Positions 1 through 5,080 of a DNA stretch of 8,584 nt are shown in pieces (positions within the stretch are counted from its first letter, which is position 1; each line of letters starts with the position of its first letter). The translations under genes were made by a program, and so were the position numbers. Source of the stretch: SIG402 sp045639045 (GTDB taxonomy: Bacteria; Bacillota; Clostridia; Christensenellales; Borkfalkiaceae); NCBI GenBank assembly GCA_045639045.1, contig JAZUCI010000164.1:1-8584 (forward strand), written 5' to 3'. The notes below the pieces were generated by a model that saw only the letters and a program-made list of their open reading frames with translations, had not been told where the DNA came from and did no database searches.

Positions 1-13
1 TTCCTAAGACCGC

Positions 14-412
14 TTGGCCTCCGACTTAGTGTTCGTTCCGCGCACCCCCAAGGAAAAGGCCGAACAACGCGCCCTTTTGCAGTACTTCCGCCCCGAAAAC
101 AGAGAAATCGTCCGCGCCGCCCTTGTAAAGGCGGGTAGAAGGGATTTAATCGGTAGCGGTAAGCATTGTTTAATCCCCGAAGAAACCTTCCAAGGAAGGG
201 CAAATTCCGCCCCCGTAAAGGATAGAAACGGAAAACTAGCCATCCCCACCAGAACGGCAGAAGAAGCCAAGGCAAAACAACGCTTTCAAGGAAAACCGCC
301 AACGGAACGCCCCCAAAACGCAAGGGGGAAAGCCGAAAAAGTAAGTTCCACCCACAAACCCGCACGCGCGCTTCCAAAATTTGCAGGCGGTAAGCCAAAA
401 ACCAAAAAATAA
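14..412 (+). CDS. ygiQ: C-terminal part of a YgiQ-type (UPF0313) radical SAM protein, 5' end missing
   Basis: The first 60 or so residues read like the conserved C-terminal end of YgiQ family proteins: a VFVPRTPKEKAEQRALLQY stretch, then RPEN, then KAGRRDLIGSGKHCLIP. In the family this segment follows the radical SAM core, whose catalytic CxxxCxxC lies upstream and outside this window. The last 70 residues are a low-complexity tail rich in Lys, Arg, Pro and Ala, common at the end of these proteins. An in-frame TAA sits at 5-7, so within this window the frame can only open at a TTG at 14 with no ribosome site. I therefore read this as the tail of a longer gene, interrupted by a frameshift, a sequence error at the edge, or a real truncation. 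The substrate of YgiQ proteins is not established. I am sure of the family, less of the start. Confidence 0.72.
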   Translation: MASDLVFVPRTPKEKAEQRALLQYFRPENREIVRAALVKAGRRDLIGSGKHCLIPEETFQGRANSAPVKDRNGKLAIPTRTAEEAKAKQRFQGKPPTERPQNARGKAEKVSSTHKPARALPKFAGGKPKTKK

Positions 413-452
413 CCGATAAATATAAAAATTTTTATTTACGCCTTAAAAATCC

Positions 453-481
453 TTGCTTTTTTATAAATTTTGTACTATAAT
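453..481 (+). promoter_or_regulatory. Sigma-A promoter of tRNA-Ser
   Basis: TTGCTT (453-458), a 17-base spacer and a perfect TATAAT (476-481). The expected transcript start is near 488, about 37 bases before the mature tRNA 5' end, leaving a short leader for RNase P to remove. Confidence 0.8.
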
Positions 482-524
482 AACAAGGCTCACGTGGAAA
501 CGCGGAGCGGCTCAACTACTTTTT

Positions 525-612
525 GGAGAGATGGTCGAGCGGTTTAAGGCACACGCTTGGAAAGCGTGCAAGGGTAACACCTTCGCAGGTTCAAATCCTG
601 TTCTCTCCGCCA
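525..612 (+). tRNA. tRNA-Ser (anticodon GGA)
   Basis: The acceptor arm GGAGAGA (525-531) pairs perfectly with TCTCTCC (602-608), followed by discriminator G609 and an encoded CCA (610-612). The anticodon stem CACGC/GCGTG (552-556/564-568) encloses the loop TTGGAAA, placing GGA at 559-561, which reads UCC and UCU serine codons. A long variable arm lies between the anticodon and T arms, as expected of a class II serine tRNA. The T loop TTCAAAT closes with AGG/CCT pairs. It is transcribed alone from the promoter at 453-481 and ends at the terminator at 615-651. Confidence 0.96.
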
Positions 613-614
613 AC

Positions 615-651
615 ACAAGTCTTTTGCTATTAGCAGAAGGCTTGTTTTTTT
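615..651 (+). terminator. Intrinsic terminator of tRNA-Ser
   Basis: A 13-pair stem (615-627 with 633-645, a few G-T pairs) with loop TATTA runs straight into seven Ts (645-651). It starts three bases after the tRNA CCA. Confidence 0.88.
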
Positions 652-749
652 GCTCTTTGGCAAAAAAGCAGGCCTTCCTTTTTTGCAAAGACTTGCTTAT
701 TTCTCGCAAGAACACCATCACCGAAATGACGTGACGCTTCGGCATTCGC

Positions 750-804
750 CTCTCGCTAATCCGTCGCTATCGCTCCTTGCAAATCCTGTTTGGGCTTGTT
801 TTTT
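750..804. repeat. 55-base direct repeat, copy 1
   Basis: Identical over 55 bases to 912-966, starting CTCTCGCTAATCCG and ending in GGCTTGTTTTTT. It carries CAAATCCTGTT, also found in the T arm of tRNA-Ser at 592-602. Confidence 0.9.
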
Positions 805-911
805 TGCTTTTGGCAAAAAATACTACCCTTTCTTTTATTAGCAACGGCTTATTCTTCGCTATAAAAACAGCATCTTCGAAATATCCGACGCTCCGCTTGG
901 CTTTGCCCTCG

Positions 912-966
912 CTCTCGCTAATCCGTCGCTATCGCTCCTTGCAAATCCTGTTTGGGCTTGTTTTTT
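912..966. repeat. 55-base direct repeat, copy 2
   Basis: Exact copy of 750-804, displaced by 162 bases. It lies about 105 bases before the toxin-like gene. Confidence 0.9.
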
Positions 967-999
967 CTTTTTTTGCTTCTAGCAAAAGCACTTGCCTTA

Positions 1000-1024
1000 G
1001 CAAAAAAAGTGGCACTTTTTTTGC
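1000..1024. terminator. Terminator-like perfect inverted repeat before the toxin gene
   Basis: GCAAAAAAAGTG (1000-1011) and CACTTTTTTTGC (1013-1024) are exact complements around one central base. It could stop transcription in either direction. If so, read-through from the tRNA side would not reach the gene at 1072, which has no strong promoter of its own. Confidence 0.45.
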
Positions 1025-1034
1025 ATTTGGCTAC

Positions 1035-1066
1035 TCCCCCGTGTTACCATGGATATGCAAGGGGGA
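1035..1066 (+). promoter_or_regulatory. Possible hairpin masking the toxin ribosome binding site
   Basis: TCCCCC (1035-1040) is complementary to GGGGGA (1061-1066), the ribosome binding site of the gene at 1072. Two further pairs (TG with CA) form after one mismatch. The intervening loop of about 14 bases is long enough to fold. Such pairing would lower translation of the toxin-like protein. This is an inference from complementarity only. Confidence 0.4.
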
Positions 1067-1071
1067 ACCGT

Positions 1072-1656
1072 ATGAAAAATTTTAACGATATACAAAATGA
1101 AGCAACAAAATATTTTACCAACCGTTGGATTCGCTGGGTGCACGAAGGCAGCACTCCCGCTAACACCACCGCAGAAAAAACCGCGCACGTACTTATGGGG
1201 GAAAACTCCAACCATTGCGCTATGTGCCTAAACCTAAACGGGTGCTGTTTTGTGGTGGATAAATGCCCACCCAAGCCGTTGCACCCCAAGTGCCATTGCT
1301 ACACGATGGATATTCCACCGATTACGGTAAAATCTGAGTGCGCCATTGAAAAGTTTAGCAAATACGTTTTTGTTCCATCAAATAAAAATGACAAAAAACG
1401 GTTGTTTGAACTTTGGGGATATGATATAATGGATTCAGAGTATTTACAGCAAGAATTTATCAAACAAGCAAAACTTGCTTATTCGGTTGGGGATTATGAA
1501 TTAGGATTACTAAATGATTTTGGGCAAAGAATAAAAATTAAGATTACATTAAAAAAGAAAAATAAAAATGAATATGTTGAGTTTGTTTCGGGATGGATGG
1601 TATACCCGAATGGAAGAATAGTTTTAACAACACCATATGGAGGGAAAAAGAAATGA
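1072..1656 (+). CDS. MuF-like/DUF6883-like polymorphic toxin candidate
   Basis: This 194-residue protein starts at ATG 1072 after AAGGGGGAA. Residues 45-80 carry CxxC (C49, C52), further cysteines (C58, C59, C65) and HPKCHC (71-76), the pattern at the end of phage Mu F-like minor head proteins. The upstream bulk of a MuF domain is missing. From residue 93 to the end, KFSKYVF..., LFELWGYDI, a middle helix, then VSGWMVYPNGRIVLTTPYGG resemble the DUF6883 family, found as C-terminal tips of polymorphic toxins. No signal peptide or membrane segment is seen. By hand count GC is about 46% in 1081-1370 and about 30% in 1371-1656, which fits a swapped tip. The stop overlaps the start of the next gene (ATGA), as in toxin-immunity pairs. 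The only promoter candidate is weak (TTGCAT 1021-1026, TACCAT 1045-1050). The toxic activity is inferred; the catalytic chemistry is unknown. Confidence 0.62.
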   Translation: MKNFNDIQNEATKYFTNRWIRWVHEGSTPANTTAEKTAHVLMGENSNHCAMCLNLNGCCFVVDKCPPKPLHPKCHCYTMDIPPITVKSECAIEKFSKYVFVPSNKNDKKRLFELWGYDIMDSEYLQQEFIKQAKLAYSVGDYELGLLNDFGQRIKIKITLKKKNKNEYVEFVSGWMVYPNGRIVLTTPYGGKKK

Positions 1657-1865
1657 AAGAGTATGATAGAGTTGAACTTATAGTAGAAAAAGAAAAATAT
1701 GCAAAAGAAGATGTTCATAAAGGAATGGACGGTTGGATTTGCGACCCAAGAAATATCAATGGTCAATGGCTTGTTTGTTTTGACCATGCAGATGATTTGC
1801 CAGAATATCCAATTATAGCAGTGAAGGAAGAAGACCTTAAGGTAATTTGGGAATGCCCCGATTAA
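1653..1865 (+). CDS. Small immunity-like protein, type A (copy 1)
   Basis: A 70-residue acidic protein begins MKEYDRVELI and has a KGMDGWICDPR turn and a WLVCFD strand. It ends DLKVIWECPD. The short predicted strands around a Gly turn suggest a small SH3-like barrel, as in DUF4926-type proteins often found beside toxins; that assignment is tentative. It has no signal peptide or membrane segment, so it would act in the cytoplasm. Its ATG overlaps the toxin stop by two bases, and the ribosome site GGAGGG (1639-1644) lies inside the end of the toxin gene, so translation is probably coupled. Its last 11 codons are nearly identical in DNA to those of the fourth copy, though the rest is closer to the third copy. 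The likely role, inferred from position, is neutralising the upstream toxin. Confidence 0.68.
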   Translation: MKEYDRVELIVEKEKYAKEDVHKGMDGWICDPRNINGQWLVCFDHADDLPEYPIIAVKEEDLKVIWECPD

Positions 1866-1924
1866 AACTCAAATACTCGCTCTATAAACGGCGCACGTAT
1901 TCCACACCATATGGAGATAAATAA
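1853..1924 (+). other. Spacer with open frame resembling a toxin tail (copy 1)
   Basis: In the frame that overlaps the last codons of the preceding gene, this spacer reads as 23 codons ending KLKYSLYKRRTYSTPYGDK and a stop, one base before the ATG at 1926. The end TPYGDK matches the end of the toxin (TTPYGGKKK), and at DNA level ACACCATATGGAG is identical at 1629-1641 and 1903-1915. The same bases supply the ribosome site for the next gene. I read it as the remnant of a displaced toxin tip that kept the junction with its immunity gene. It may or may not be translated. Confidence 0.5.
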
Positions 1925-1925
1925 C

Positions 1926-2156
1926 ATGAAAGAATACGATAAAGTAGAACTAATTTCGGACAAACAAAAATTTAAGGATTTAGGGCTTGAAAAAGGAAGA
2001 ACAGGAACAATTTTAGGACCGAAAAGAAACGGCTATTGGTACGTTGTTTTTGAGGGGGAAATTTTTCAAGGCGAAGACGGCATTTGGGATTGTACTGATA
2101 TTAGTGCCGCCGTTCTAGATGAAGACGTTAAAGTAATTTGGGAATGTCCCGACTAA
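1926..2156 (+). CDS. Small immunity-like protein, type B (copy 1)
   Basis: 76 residues in the same family as the preceding gene, sharing MKEY-D-VELI and ending VKVIWECPD. It differs in the core: EKGRTGTILGPKRNGYWYVVFEGEIFQ, followed by an acidic insert (GEDGIWDCTDIS). The K/R-x-G-x-x-G-T-I-L turn is typical of SH3-like or KOW-like small barrels; DUF4926 is the nearest family I can suggest. The ribosome site GGAG (1913-1916) lies in the toxin-tail-like spacer, with ATG 1926 nine bases later. No promoter is seen, so it depends on the upstream transcript. It would be a cytoplasmic immunity protein, perhaps against a toxin tip no longer present here. It is about 64% identical to the fourth copy and aligns without gaps. 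Confidence 0.65.
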   Translation: MKEYDKVELISDKQKFKDLGLEKGRTGTILGPKRNGYWYVVFEGEIFQGEDGIWDCTDISAAVLDEDVKVIWECPD

Positions 2157-2215
2157 AACTCAAATACTCGCTCTATGAACGGCGAACATATTCCACACCT
2201 TATGGAGATAAATAA
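2144..2215 (+). other. Spacer with open frame resembling a toxin tail (copy 2)
   Basis: This has the same layout as 1853-1924: 23 codons from an ATG inside the preceding gene, ending KLKYSLYERRTYSTPYGDK and a stop one base before ATG 2217. Past the stop of the preceding gene the copies differ at four bases. In this frame three are third-position silent changes (CGC/CGA, ACG/ACA, CCA/CCT) and one is K to E. That bias suggests the frame was once, or still is, coding. Confidence 0.5.
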
Positions 2216-2216
2216 C

Positions 2217-2426
2217 ATGAAAGAATACGATAGAGTGGAACTAATTGTAGAAAAAGAAAAGTATGCAAAAGAAGGCGTTCATAAAGGAATGGACGGTTGG
2301 ATTTGTGATCCAAGAAAAATTGATGGAACTTGGTTAGTATGCTTTGATCAAGAGTTTGATTTGCCTAATATTGCAACTATCGAAATAGACGAGGAAGATT
2401 TAATAGTTGTGAAAGAAAGTATCTAA
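2217..2426 (+). CDS. Small immunity-like protein, type A (copy 2)
   Basis: 69 residues. The first 49 match the first array gene at about 42 positions, including MKEYDRVELIVEKEKYAKE, KGMDGWICDPR and WLVCFD. The second half diverges, and the end is DEEDLIVVKESI in place of the DLKVIWECPD shared by the other three. The ribosome site GGAG (2204-2207) again comes from the toxin-tail-like spacer. This copy lacks the shared 3' block, so it may preserve an older form, while the first array gene acquired its end by recombination with a type B copy. It is probably a cytoplasmic immunity protein with specificity slightly different from the first copy; this is inferred from the divergence of residues 44-60. 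Confidence 0.64.
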   Translation: MKEYDRVELIVEKEKYAKEGVHKGMDGWICDPRKIDGTWLVCFDQEFDLPNIATIEIDEEDLIVVKESI

Positions 2427-2440
2427 ATTTCCATTCATAC

Positions 2441-2469
2441 TTGCTGAATCTAAACATAGTCATTATTTT
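2441..2469 (+). promoter_or_regulatory. Weak internal promoter candidate
   Basis: TTGCTG (2441-2446), a 17-base spacer and TATTTT (2464-2469) lie in the only array spacer that is unrelated to the others. It could give the last array gene independent expression. The -10 box is poor. Confidence 0.3.
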
Positions 2470-2491
2470 ACATTGCCTAGGAGAAAATACA

Positions 2492-2722
2492 ATGAAAGAG
2501 TATGATAGAGTCGAACTTATTAAAGATAGACAAGAATATTTAGATGCTGGAGTAAAAAAAGGAGATACGGGCACTATTTTAGGTGAAAACCGTTTGGGTT
2601 ATTGGCTAGTTTATTTCGACGGTGAAATATTTCAAGATGAGGATGGCGTTTGGAGCACAACAGAAATTGATGTTGGCGTATTAGAAGAAGACCTTAAGGT
2701 AATTTGGGAATGCCCCAATTAA
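2492..2722 (+). CDS. Small immunity-like protein, type B (copy 2)
   Basis: 76 residues, aligned end to end with the gene at 1926 with no gaps and about 49 identical positions. It keeps the GDTGTILGENRLGYW turn, YFDGEIFQ and the acidic DEDGVW segment. It has its own clear ribosome site, AGGAG (2479-2483), in a spacer unlike the other array spacers and possibly with a weak promoter. Its last 33 coding bases (2684-2716) are identical to those of the first array gene. It is the last gene before the terminator at 2766. The role is inferred as for its siblings: a small cytoplasmic barrel protein protecting against a related toxin tip. Confidence 0.65.
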   Translation: MKEYDRVELIKDRQEYLDAGVKKGDTGTILGENRLGYWLVYFDGEIFQDEDGVWSTTEIDVGVLEEDLKVIWECPN

Positions 2723-2753
2723 AACTCAAATACTCGCTCTATAAACGGCGCAC
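2684..2753 (+). repeat. Third, cut-off copy of the array 3' block
   Basis: These 70 bases match 1827-1896 with one mismatch, covering the last codons of the gene and the first part of the spacer (AAACTCAAATACTCGCTC...). Homology stops sharply at 2753, before the TPYG-coding part, and the terminator follows. The cut marks the right edge of the cassette region. Confidence 0.8.
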
Positions 2754-2765
2754 ACGCTCAAACAT

Positions 2766-2798
2766 AAACTCCGTTACACCTTTGTAACGGAGTTTTTT
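2766..2798 (+). terminator. Intrinsic terminator of the toxin-immunity array
   Basis: ACTCCGTTACA (2768-2778) pairs perfectly with TGTAACGGAGT (2783-2793) around a four-base loop, extended by A-T pairs and followed by a T run to 2798. Confidence 0.9.
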
Positions 2799-2892
2799 CT
2801 TGCGCTTCGTTATCCCTTGCGCAATATGCAAGGCTTTGGGGCGCAACTTCTATTTTTATTGCATAAAAATAACCCTCACACCGCGCGAACGC

Positions 2893-2921
2893 TTGCTTTC
2901 TTCGTAAAATTAAGCTATAAT
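2893..2921 (+). promoter_or_regulatory. Promoter of the HAD phosphatase gene
   Basis: TTGCTT (2893-2898), a 17-base spacer and TATAAT (2916-2921), 30 bases before the ATG. The boxes are the same as those of the tRNA promoter. Confidence 0.8.
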
Positions 2922-2951
2922 GCAAGCGAAAAACCTTCGGGGGGCAAACGT

Positions 2952-3734
2952 ATGAACGCAATATTAGAAAAGAAAGGCTTTATTTGCGATATGGACGGCG
3001 TAATTTACCACGGAAGCCGTATTTTGGACGGGGTAAAGGATTTTGTAAACTGGATGATTGAAAGCGGTAAAAAATTCGTTTTCCTTACCAACAGCCCCGA
3101 ACGCACCCCGCACGAACTGAGCATGAAATTAAAGCGCATGGGCTTAACCGTTTCGGCAGACCATTTTTATACCAGCGCCATGGCAACGGCGGAATTTTTA
3201 AGTAGCCAAGCCCCCGGTTGCACCGCCTACGTGATTGGGGAAGCGGCGCTTTCTAAAGCCCTTTACGATAAAGGCATTTATATGAACGACGTAAACCCCG
3301 AATACGTAGTGATTGGGGAAACGCGCACCTATAACTTTGAAAAATTAGAAAAAGCGATAGAACTTGTGAACAAGGGCGCAAAACTGATCGGCGCAAACCC
3401 CGATACGGTGGGCGTTACCGAAAAGGGCATTATGCCCGCAACGGGTTCGCTCATCGCCCCCATTGAAATTGCAACGGGCAAAAAGGCGTACTTCGTGGGC
3501 AAGCCCAACCCCTTGATGCTCCGCCACGGCTTGCGCTTTTTGGGTTGCCACAGCGCGGATATCGCGTTTATTGGCGACCGCATGGATACGGATATCATCG
3601 CAGGGATTGAATCCAACGTGGATACCGTTTTAGTGTTGACGGGCGTAACCGCGCGCGAAGATATTGATAACTTCCCCTACCGCCCCAAATACGTTTTGGA
3701 TAGCGTGAAGGATATCCTTTCCGCAATAAAATAA
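2952..3734 (+). CDS. HAD-IIA (NagD-like) sugar/nucleotide phosphatase
   Basis: 260 residues, normal for the NagD/AraL group of haloacid dehalogenase phosphatases, which remove phosphate from small sugar or nucleotide phosphates in the cytoplasm. All four HAD motifs are present: DMDGVIY (nucleophile D13, acid D15), FLTNS (44-48), the lysine in VGKPNP (K184) and IGDRMDTD (D209 and D214, Mg binding). The roughly 120 residues between motifs II and III form the C2-type cap that defines subclass IIA, containing the IGEAALSKAL and GANPD stretches. I chose ATG 2952 because it follows GGGGGG, sits 30 bases after the -10 box, and puts motif I at the usual depth. It is a single-gene unit with no role in the adjacent array. 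The exact substrate cannot be read from the sequence. Confidence 0.93.
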   Translation: MNAILEKKGFICDMDGVIYHGSRILDGVKDFVNWMIESGKKFVFLTNSPERTPHELSMKLKRMGLTVSADHFYTSAMATAEFLSSQAPGCTAYVIGEAALSKALYDKGIYMNDVNPEYVVIGETRTYNFEKLEKAIELVNKGAKLIGANPDTVGVTEKGIMPATGSLIAPIEIATGKKAYFVGKPNPLMLRHGLRFLGCHSADIAFIGDRMDTDIIAGIESNVDTVLVLTGVTAREDIDNFPYRPKYVLDSVKDILSAIK

Positions 3735-3830
3735 CCTTTCGCGCCAAGCAAATCAACCACCCGTTTCCCTTTCTTTGCCCCAAAAACCAAAAGGTAAACC
3801 GAAAGAATAGGAAAAATTTTCAAAAAAGTA

Positions 3831-3859
3831 TGGTTTTTTTCTTTTCTTTGTGATATAAT
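3831..3859 (+). promoter_or_regulatory. Extended -10 promoter of the DUF6508-type gene
   Basis: TATAAT (3854-3859) preceded by TG at 3851-3852, an extended -10 box. The -35 position (TGGTTT, 3831-3836, 17-base spacer) is poor, as is usual with extended -10 promoters. Confidence 0.7.
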
Positions 3860-3892
3860 GATAAAAAACTACGTTTTCGTAAAGGAGTTTTT

Positions 3893-4309
3893 ATGAAAAA
3901 GTATCAAGATTTAACTAAATTTATTGCGCTTTTAGAAAATGAACAAAGTTACGGCGAATGGATTGGCAACGAAGAAATGCTGAAAGAACGCCCCGTAGAT
4001 GAAAACGGCAAGCGCCTTCCCTACGTTGCGCCCTACGTTCGTTACTCCCCCGTGGTTTCGCAGTTTATTAGCGAAGTGTTGCACTACCAAGTTCCCTCCT
4101 CCGGGGATGCGGCAAAGGAAAGCGCCATGGAATACACCGAATATAACCTTTTGCATTTGGACGTATCGGGCGCGCCCGCAAACCTTTTGGTGGCTTTCGT
4201 TCGCAAAATCGTTAGAAACGAACGCTATCGCGACGGCGTAGTGTTAGAATACTTGCAAAACGGCAGAATTTTAACCTGGCTGAAACGCTTAAAACAAATT
4301 GACGTGTAA
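3893..4309 (+). CDS. DUF6508-type protein of unknown function
   Basis: 138 residues starting at ATG 3893 after a clear AAAGGAG (3881-3887). The layout fits the DUF6508 family as I know it: an N-terminal helix (LTKFIALLENEQSYGEWIG), a middle aromatic segment (PYVRYSPVVSQFISEVLHY) and a C-terminal part with LLVAFVRKIVRNERYRDGVVLEYLQNG followed by ILTWLKRLKQI. Members are small cytoplasmic proteins with no assigned biochemical role. There is no signal peptide, membrane segment or metal motif. It has its own promoter and ends at a hairpin terminator facing the minus-strand genes. Codon and base use are like the phosphatase next to it and unlike the AT-rich island, so it looks like part of the host core. 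Family assignment is by motif memory and is moderately sure. Confidence 0.72.
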   Translation: MKKYQDLTKFIALLENEQSYGEWIGNEEMLKERPVDENGKRLPYVAPYVRYSPVVSQFISEVLHYQVPSSGDAAKESAMEYTEYNLLHLDVSGAPANLLVAFVRKIVRNERYRDGVVLEYLQNGRILTWLKRLKQIDV

Positions 4310-4339
4310 TCTAAAACGCGCGTTATATCCCACGAACAA

Positions 4340-4375
4340 AAAGCGGTAAGGAATCCCCCTACCGCTTTATTTTTT
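4340..4375. terminator. Bidirectional terminator between convergent genes
   Basis: AAAGCGGTA (4340-4348) pairs with TACCGCTTT (4360-4368), followed by ATTTTTT on the plus strand. On the minus strand the same stem is followed by TTTTTG. It can serve the gene ending at 4309 and the gene ending at 4415. Confidence 0.82.
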
Positions 4376-4387
4376 CATTAAAACACG

Positions 4388-4416
4388 AAAGGCACCCCTA
4401 AATAAAGGGAGCCTTT
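4388..4416. terminator. Second hairpin overlapping the GNAT stop codon
   Basis: AAAGGC-A-CCCCT and AAGGG-A-GCCTTT form a stem with one A-A mismatch, followed on the plus strand by ATTTTT. The stem includes bases of the minus-strand stop codon (4415-4417). Confidence 0.6.
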
Positions 4417-4945
4417 ATTTTTCGTTATGAATTTCTATTTCGCGTTTCATATACGCGTAAAACGCTTGGTATTCCCCTTGGGTTAAAGGGCGGGGAAAGG
4501 ATAAAATTTTTAGCTCTAAATCGCCATCCCCCACGTGATATTTGGCTTGCGTATGGCGGTGTTCGTTCATCACAAAACCGTTGCGCCGATAAAAGCCGTA
4601 CCGCCGTTTGGTCAGTTCGTCTATGGGCGGTTCAATTTCTAAAAACACAAGGCTTCCCGTTTGCTTTAACTGCGCTAGCGCCTTTGCTCCGTATCCTTGG
4701 TTTCGCAAGGGGGGAAGAACCGCAAAATGTTCCAAAAACACGCTTTCGCCCATTTTCCAAAACCACAAAATGCCAATGAAATTTTCCCCTTCCATCAGCG
4801 CGTTGCAACGGTAATCCGCATGCTTCATAATACGCGCTTGCTCGTCTTTATCTCGCCGCTCCTCGTAAGGAAACGCGCTTTCATACAGCGCAAACGCTTG
4901 TTTGAACCTTTCGCTATCCTGCTCCGTTATCCGAACCAACCGCAT
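4415..4945 (-). CDS. GNAT-family N-acetyltransferase
   Basis: 176 residues, typical of the GNAT fold, which moves an acetyl group from acetyl-CoA to an amine. The acetyl-CoA-binding motif is VLPPLRNQGYGAKAL (76-90), with the R/Q-x-x-G-x-G loop as RNQGYG (81-86). The preceding strand is SVFLEHFAV. Motif B is RRYGFYRRNGF (114-124), where the tyrosines are the usual acid candidates. The frame is open to 5044, but the promoter at 4977-5005 predicts transcription from about 4970, so the start must be the ATG at 4943-4945, preceded by a GGGGGCT ribosome site. This gives a leader of about 25 bases. The substrate is unknown, and no resistance-enzyme signature is evident. Confidence 0.88.
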   Translation of the reverse strand: MRLVRITEQDSERFKQAFALYESAFPYEERRDKDEQARIMKHADYRCNALMEGENFIGILWFWKMGESVFLEHFAVLPPLRNQGYGAKALAQLKQTGSLVFLEIEPPIDELTKRRYGFYRRNGFVMNEHRHTQAKYHVGDGDLELKILSFPRPLTQGEYQAFYAYMKREIEIHNEK

Positions 4946-4976
4946 CCTGCCAGCCCCCGCTTTTTTCTTCCCCACT

Positions 4977-5005
4977 ATTATACCGAACCCACCCCAAAAG
5001 GTCAA
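4977..5005 (-). promoter_or_regulatory. Promoter of the GNAT gene
   Basis: Read on the minus strand: TTGACC (5005-5000), a 17-base spacer and TATAAT (4982-4977). It decides the start of the downstream gene. Confidence 0.82.
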
Positions 5006-5080
5006 CGCTTTCATTTGGAAAAATAAAAAATTAGCGCCCCGCACGAAAGCAACGGCTTTGTTTGCAAAAAACTTTTTGCG

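Larger units (their letters stand above)
640..1030. repeat. Degenerate tandem repeat, 153-162 base period, non-coding
   Basis: No gene is supported between the tRNA terminator and 1072. The stretch is built from about two and a half related units starting near 640, 794 and 956. Each unit opens with (G)GGCTTGTTTTTT followed by a Ttgc...gcAAAA element. The first two then share matching segments around 690-750 and 850-911, such as CTTATT.CTCGC and CGAAAT...GACGCT, and both end with an identical 55-base block. Several self-complementary T/A-rich hairpins lie inside, for example GCAAAAAAG with CTTTTTTGC at 660-686. The first unit begins inside the tRNA terminator stem. Function unknown; duplication of terminator-like sequence is the plainest reading. 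Confidence 0.7.
1653..2722 (+). repeat. Tandem A-B-A'-B' gene duplication
   Basis: Gene starts at 1653 and 2217 (type A) are 564 bases apart, and those at 1926 and 2492 (type B) are 566 apart. A two-gene block was therefore copied once as a unit of about 565 bases, after an earlier duplication had produced A and B from one ancestor. Confidence 0.7.

Noticed and set aside
417..438. AT-only inverted repeat after the YgiQ fragment as a terminator
   Set aside because: The stem is made only of A-T pairs with a bulge and lacks a T run, so it is too weak to support.
453..734. Open frames crossing tRNA-Ser on both strands
   Set aside because: They read through the tRNA, its promoter and its terminator. 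The peptide with ERTGFEPAK is a well-known false product of antisense tRNA sequence.
592..952. tRNA attachment site with flanking att repeats
   Set aside because: The shared CAAATCCTGTT is only 11 bases, does not include the tRNA 3' end, and no integrase is present. It is too weak to call an attachment site.
952..1071. 40-codon upstream extension of the toxin-like gene
   Set aside because: It lies in repeat and hairpin sequence, encodes low-complexity Leu/Phe/Ala residues that mimic a signal peptide, and has no ribosome site. ATG 1072 has a strong one.
1863..2753. Three spaced copies of a block of about 33 bases as a CRISPR array
   Set aside because: The spacings are gene-sized and filled with related coding genes, and the copies are joined to gene ends. 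There is no uniform spacer length and no cas gene.
4946..5044. 33-codon upstream extension of the GNAT gene
   Set aside because: It spans the promoter at 4977-5005, so these codons would not be transcribed from it, and they do not resemble the fold's N-terminus.
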